Source of the DNA: SZUA-36 sp964650905
Lineage (GTDB): Bacteria; Pseudomonadota; Gammaproteobacteria; Xanthomonadales; SZUA-36
NCBI GenBank assembly: GCA_964650905.1
Contig: CAZYVH010000042.1
Span: 1-23,461, forward strand
Length of the DNA stretch: 23,461 bases
Reading direction: 5' to 3'
Shown here piece after piece: positions 21,647 to 23,461 of the stretch. The notes beneath the pieces were generated by a model that did not search any database, had not been told where the DNA came from, and saw only the letters and a list, made by a program, of their open reading frames with translations. Position 1 is the stretch's first letter. The number at the start of each line of letters is the position of its first letter. Position numbers and translations under genes: made by a program.

Positions 21647-22540
21647 ATGAAGGTGAAGCGACGTTTTACCCAACAGCTGTCCGATCTTTTCGCCTATGTA
21701 TTGCTGCCCGGTTTTGCAGTAGGTGTGCCGGCCGTCTTTTCCAGGTGGGTTCTGAATAAGGTTTCACACTGGCGGTGGTTGATGGCCGAGCCCGCCGGGG
21801 CCGCATACCGGGGCGCACGATCTTATGTCAGGATTACGGATGAGGTGGCCTGGAAATCGCGCTGGAAACAGATGGAACTGCTGGATGTGCGCGATCTGTA
21901 CATGATGATGTGTGGCCGGAGCCGCGTGGTGCTGGCCGAAATAGAATGCAGCGCCCCTCTTGAAATAGCAAAAGACAGGGTCATGATCGGCATGCACTGG
22001 GGGCCGTCCATTTCAATACTTAAACTGCTGCAAACGGCAGGTCTAAACCCGGCCCTGCCGTACCGCCCGCCCGAGAGGTTGTTGTTACGCCAAAGACCGT
22101 TCTTCTACCTCTTCAGTCTCATCGCGACACGTTACATGACGAAAACCATGCGTGAGAGGGCGATACCCATTGGTGGCGCCGGCACAAGACTGCGTGCCAC
22201 GCTGGATCAACCGGGCAGTGTATTTGTAGTAATGGATGCACCGCCCATGGAAGGCCGGCCAACACTGAGCAGTAAGGCACTGGGCAGGAGTGCCTGTTTT
22301 AATGCGGGGTTTCCGGAGATCCTTGCGGCGCAGGGCAAGGAATATGCTTTTTATGCCATGAACCTGTGCACAGATGATTCACTCAGAAAAAAACTCGAAC
22401 TCAAGGGACCGTATCGCTCAGACAGTGCTGAGGCGTTTCTGTCAAAGTATGCCAGGCACCTGGAGCAACACCTGCTTGCCGACTCGGCCCAGTGGCGGAT
22501 CTGGCACGTGGCAGGGCAGTTATTCAAACAGGAAAACTGA
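21647..22540 (+). CDS. LpxL/HtrB-like acyltransferase-family protein
   Basis: The 297-residue protein resembles the lauroyl/myristoyl acyltransferase family of lipid A synthesis in overall layout: a hydrophobic N-terminus (about 14-31), a strand-loop VMIGMHWGPSISIL containing H117, an RxRPFFYLF segment, then AIPIGGAGTRLRATLDQPGSVFVVMDAPP and a loop GRSACFNAGFPEIL that may correspond to the family's substrate-binding motifs. The acidic residue expected five positions after the catalytic His (HX4D/E) is Ile122, so catalysis by the standard mechanism is doubtful. The gene starts 9 bases after prmA and abuts tdk. Its substrate is unknown; an acyl-chain transfer to an envelope lipid is an inference. 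It may alternatively belong to a distinct family that shares only the fold. Confidence 0.5.
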   Translation: MKVKRRFTQQLSDLFAYVLLPGFAVGVPAVFSRWVLNKVSHWRWLMAEPAGAAYRGARSYVRITDEVAWKSRWKQMELLDVRDLYMMMCGRSRVVLAEIECSAPLEIAKDRVMIGMHWGPSISILKLLQTAGLNPALPYRPPERLLLRQRPFFYLFSLIATRYMTKTMRERAIPIGGAGTRLRATLDQPGSVFVVMDAPPMEGRPTLSSKALGRSACFNAGFPEILAAQGKEYAFYAMNLCTDDSLRKKLELKGPYRSDSAEAFLSKYARHLEQHLLADSAQWRIWHVAGQLFKQEN

Positions 22541-23209
22541 ATGGCAAAGTTGTATTTTTATTATTCAGCAATGAATGCGGGCAAGACCACAGTACTGTTG
22601 CAATCTGCTCACAATTATCGTGAACGTGGTATGACGCCCCTGCTGTTCACACCAAAACTCGATGACCGTTTTGGTGAAGGTGTGATCAAGTCGAGGATCG
22701 GGCTACAGGCAAGGGCAACGATTTTTTCTGCTGACGATGATCTCTACGAGCATTGCCGGGTCGAGCTGGAAGCGCGCAATATCCACTGCGTGCTGGTGGA
22801 CGAGGCGCAGTTCCTGAACCGTGACCAGGTTTACCAGTTGACGGAAATTGTCGACCGTCTTAGCATCCCTGTCCTGTGTTTTGGTTTACGCACCGATTTC
22901 CAGGGTGAATTATTCCCTGGCAGCACCTACTTGCTTGCATGGGCGGACGTACTCGAAGAAATCAGGACGATTTGTCATACCGGTCGCAAGGCCACCATGG
23001 TCGTGCGTATCGACAAAGAGGGCTATGCCTTGCGGGAAGGCGCACAGGTCGACATCGGTGGCAATGAGCGGTACGTGTCGGTTAGCCGGGCAGAATTCAA
23101 GAACGTGTTTGTTGGTGGCAAACGGATCCGGTTTATCGAGCCGGTTGAAGGTGATACAGGAACTCCGGACAGCTCTGGTGATGATAAGAAGGCAGATGGC
23201 CTGCTATAG
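22541..23209 (+). CDS. tdk: Thymidine kinase, E. coli type, with altered zinc site
   Basis: Thymidine kinase phosphorylates thymidine to dTMP for salvage. The 222-residue protein follows E. coli Tdk closely: MAKLYFYYSAMNAGKTT with the P-loop (8-17), DDRFG, VLVDEAQFL with the catalytic E88, CFGLRTDFQGELFPGS and IGGNERYVSVSR. The zinc lasso is changed: E. coli has C-F-C and a C-x-x-H pair, but here the first pair is C145-H-T147 and the second is S182-x-x-E185, leaving one ligand. The C-terminal tail is longer and charged (about 202-222). The ATG directly follows the previous stop, with AGGA just inside the upstream gene. Confidence 0.95.
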   Translation: MAKLYFYYSAMNAGKTTVLLQSAHNYRERGMTPLLFTPKLDDRFGEGVIKSRIGLQARATIFSADDDLYEHCRVELEARNIHCVLVDEAQFLNRDQVYQLTEIVDRLSIPVLCFGLRTDFQGELFPGSTYLLAWADVLEEIRTICHTGRKATMVVRIDKEGYALREGAQVDIGGNERYVSVSRAEFKNVFVGGKRIRFIEPVEGDTGTPDSSGDDKKADGLL

Positions 23210-23233
23210 TCATGTAATGACAGGAGAACGATA

Positions 23234-23449
23234 ATGCGCTGGTTATTGTTTTTATTGATTGTTTTCGCTGTGCTTTGGTATATCCGGGGGGTTGAAGAAA
23301 CTCAGCCACCGCCCATTGAAGAGGGCATCATCGGCGGACCGGTGAAGGCCCTGCACAAAGCACAGGGTTTTGAAAAAAGCTATTTGGACGCCACCGATGC
23401 ACATAAAAAGAAAATGGAAGAACAGCTTGAAAAAGACAATGGTGGGTAA
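23234..23449 (+). CDS. Small single-pass membrane protein, unknown function
   Basis: The 71-residue protein starts with one hydrophobic segment (about 3-17, LLFLLIVFAVLWY), followed by a charged tail with a Pro-rich PPPIEEG stretch and a Lys/Glu-rich helical end that could form a short coiled coil. AGGAGA lies 8 bases before the ATG, a good ribosome-binding site. It lies 24 bases after tdk on the same strand and may be the last gene of the transcript. The N-in / C-out orientation would place the tail in the periplasm, but that is uncertain. No family was recognised. Confidence 0.65.
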   Translation: MRWLLFLLIVFAVLWYIRGVEETQPPPIEEGIIGGPVKALHKAQGFEKSYLDATDAHKKKMEEQLEKDNGG

Positions 23450-23461
23450 GCTGCATATCTC

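Overview
The window looks like chromosomal core from a free-living (or recently free-living) gammaproteobacterium outside the Enterobacterales. The main evidence is the block dsbD - tlpA-like - aroQ - accB - accC - prmA, which has the order familiar from Pseudomonas-like genomes. Mpl, HemL, a YghU-type glutathione transferase, a CpdA-like phosphoesterase and an E. coli-type thymidine kinase agree with this. A PPi-dependent phosphofructokinase and a K+-independent H+-pumping pyrophosphatase, separated only by a gene remnant, suggest a PPi-economising central metabolism like that described in methanotrophs and sulfur-oxidising symbionts. The species cannot be fixed from the sequence alone.

Layout. 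1-1513 (+): 3' part of an ECF sigma factor, its membrane anti-sigma factor and a secreted DUF4252 protein, joined by ATGA overlaps. 1651-2810 (+): a DUF192 lipoprotein overlapping a CpdA-like metallophosphoesterase that starts with TTG. 2929-4318 (-): yghU-like transferase, pspC-domain protein and a 59-residue rubredoxin with a GTG start. 4444-5733 (+): hemL, convergent with an HSDL2-like short-chain dehydrogenase (5747-6571, -). 6684-8672 (+): a three-domain DedA / PAP2-like / LssY-C membrane protein whose PAP2 active-site motifs are degraded. 8691-8953: a 263-bp palindrome-rich element with terminal inverted repeats that supplies the stop codon of mpl. 8950-11431 (-): adk, a small membrane protein and mpl. 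11523-15154 (+): pfp, a broken gene remnant, and hppA, closed by a strong intrinsic terminator. 15461-23449 (+): dsbD with a duplicated periplasmic domain, a TlpA-like thioredoxin, aroQ, accBC, prmA, an LpxL-like acyltransferase, tdk and a small membrane protein.

How the genes work together. pfp and hppA form a pyrophosphate module: Pfp makes reversible use of PPi at the fructose-6-P / fructose-1,6-bisP step and HppA couples PPi hydrolysis to proton pumping, while the divergent adk balances adenylates. DsbD and the TlpA-like protein form a periplasmic reducing pathway. AccB and AccC are two subunits of acetyl-CoA carboxylase, and PrmA methylates ribosomal protein L11. The sigma / anti-sigma / DUF4252 trio is probably a self-contained envelope-response switch.

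No tRNA, rRNA, CRISPR array, prophage or intact insertion sequence was seen. I found no multi-gene novel system. The points most worth a second look are the inverted-repeat element at 8691-8953, the apparent PAP2 pseudoenzyme, the gene remnant inside the pfp-hppA module, the doubled DsbD sensor domain, and a thymidine kinase that has lost most of its zinc ligands.
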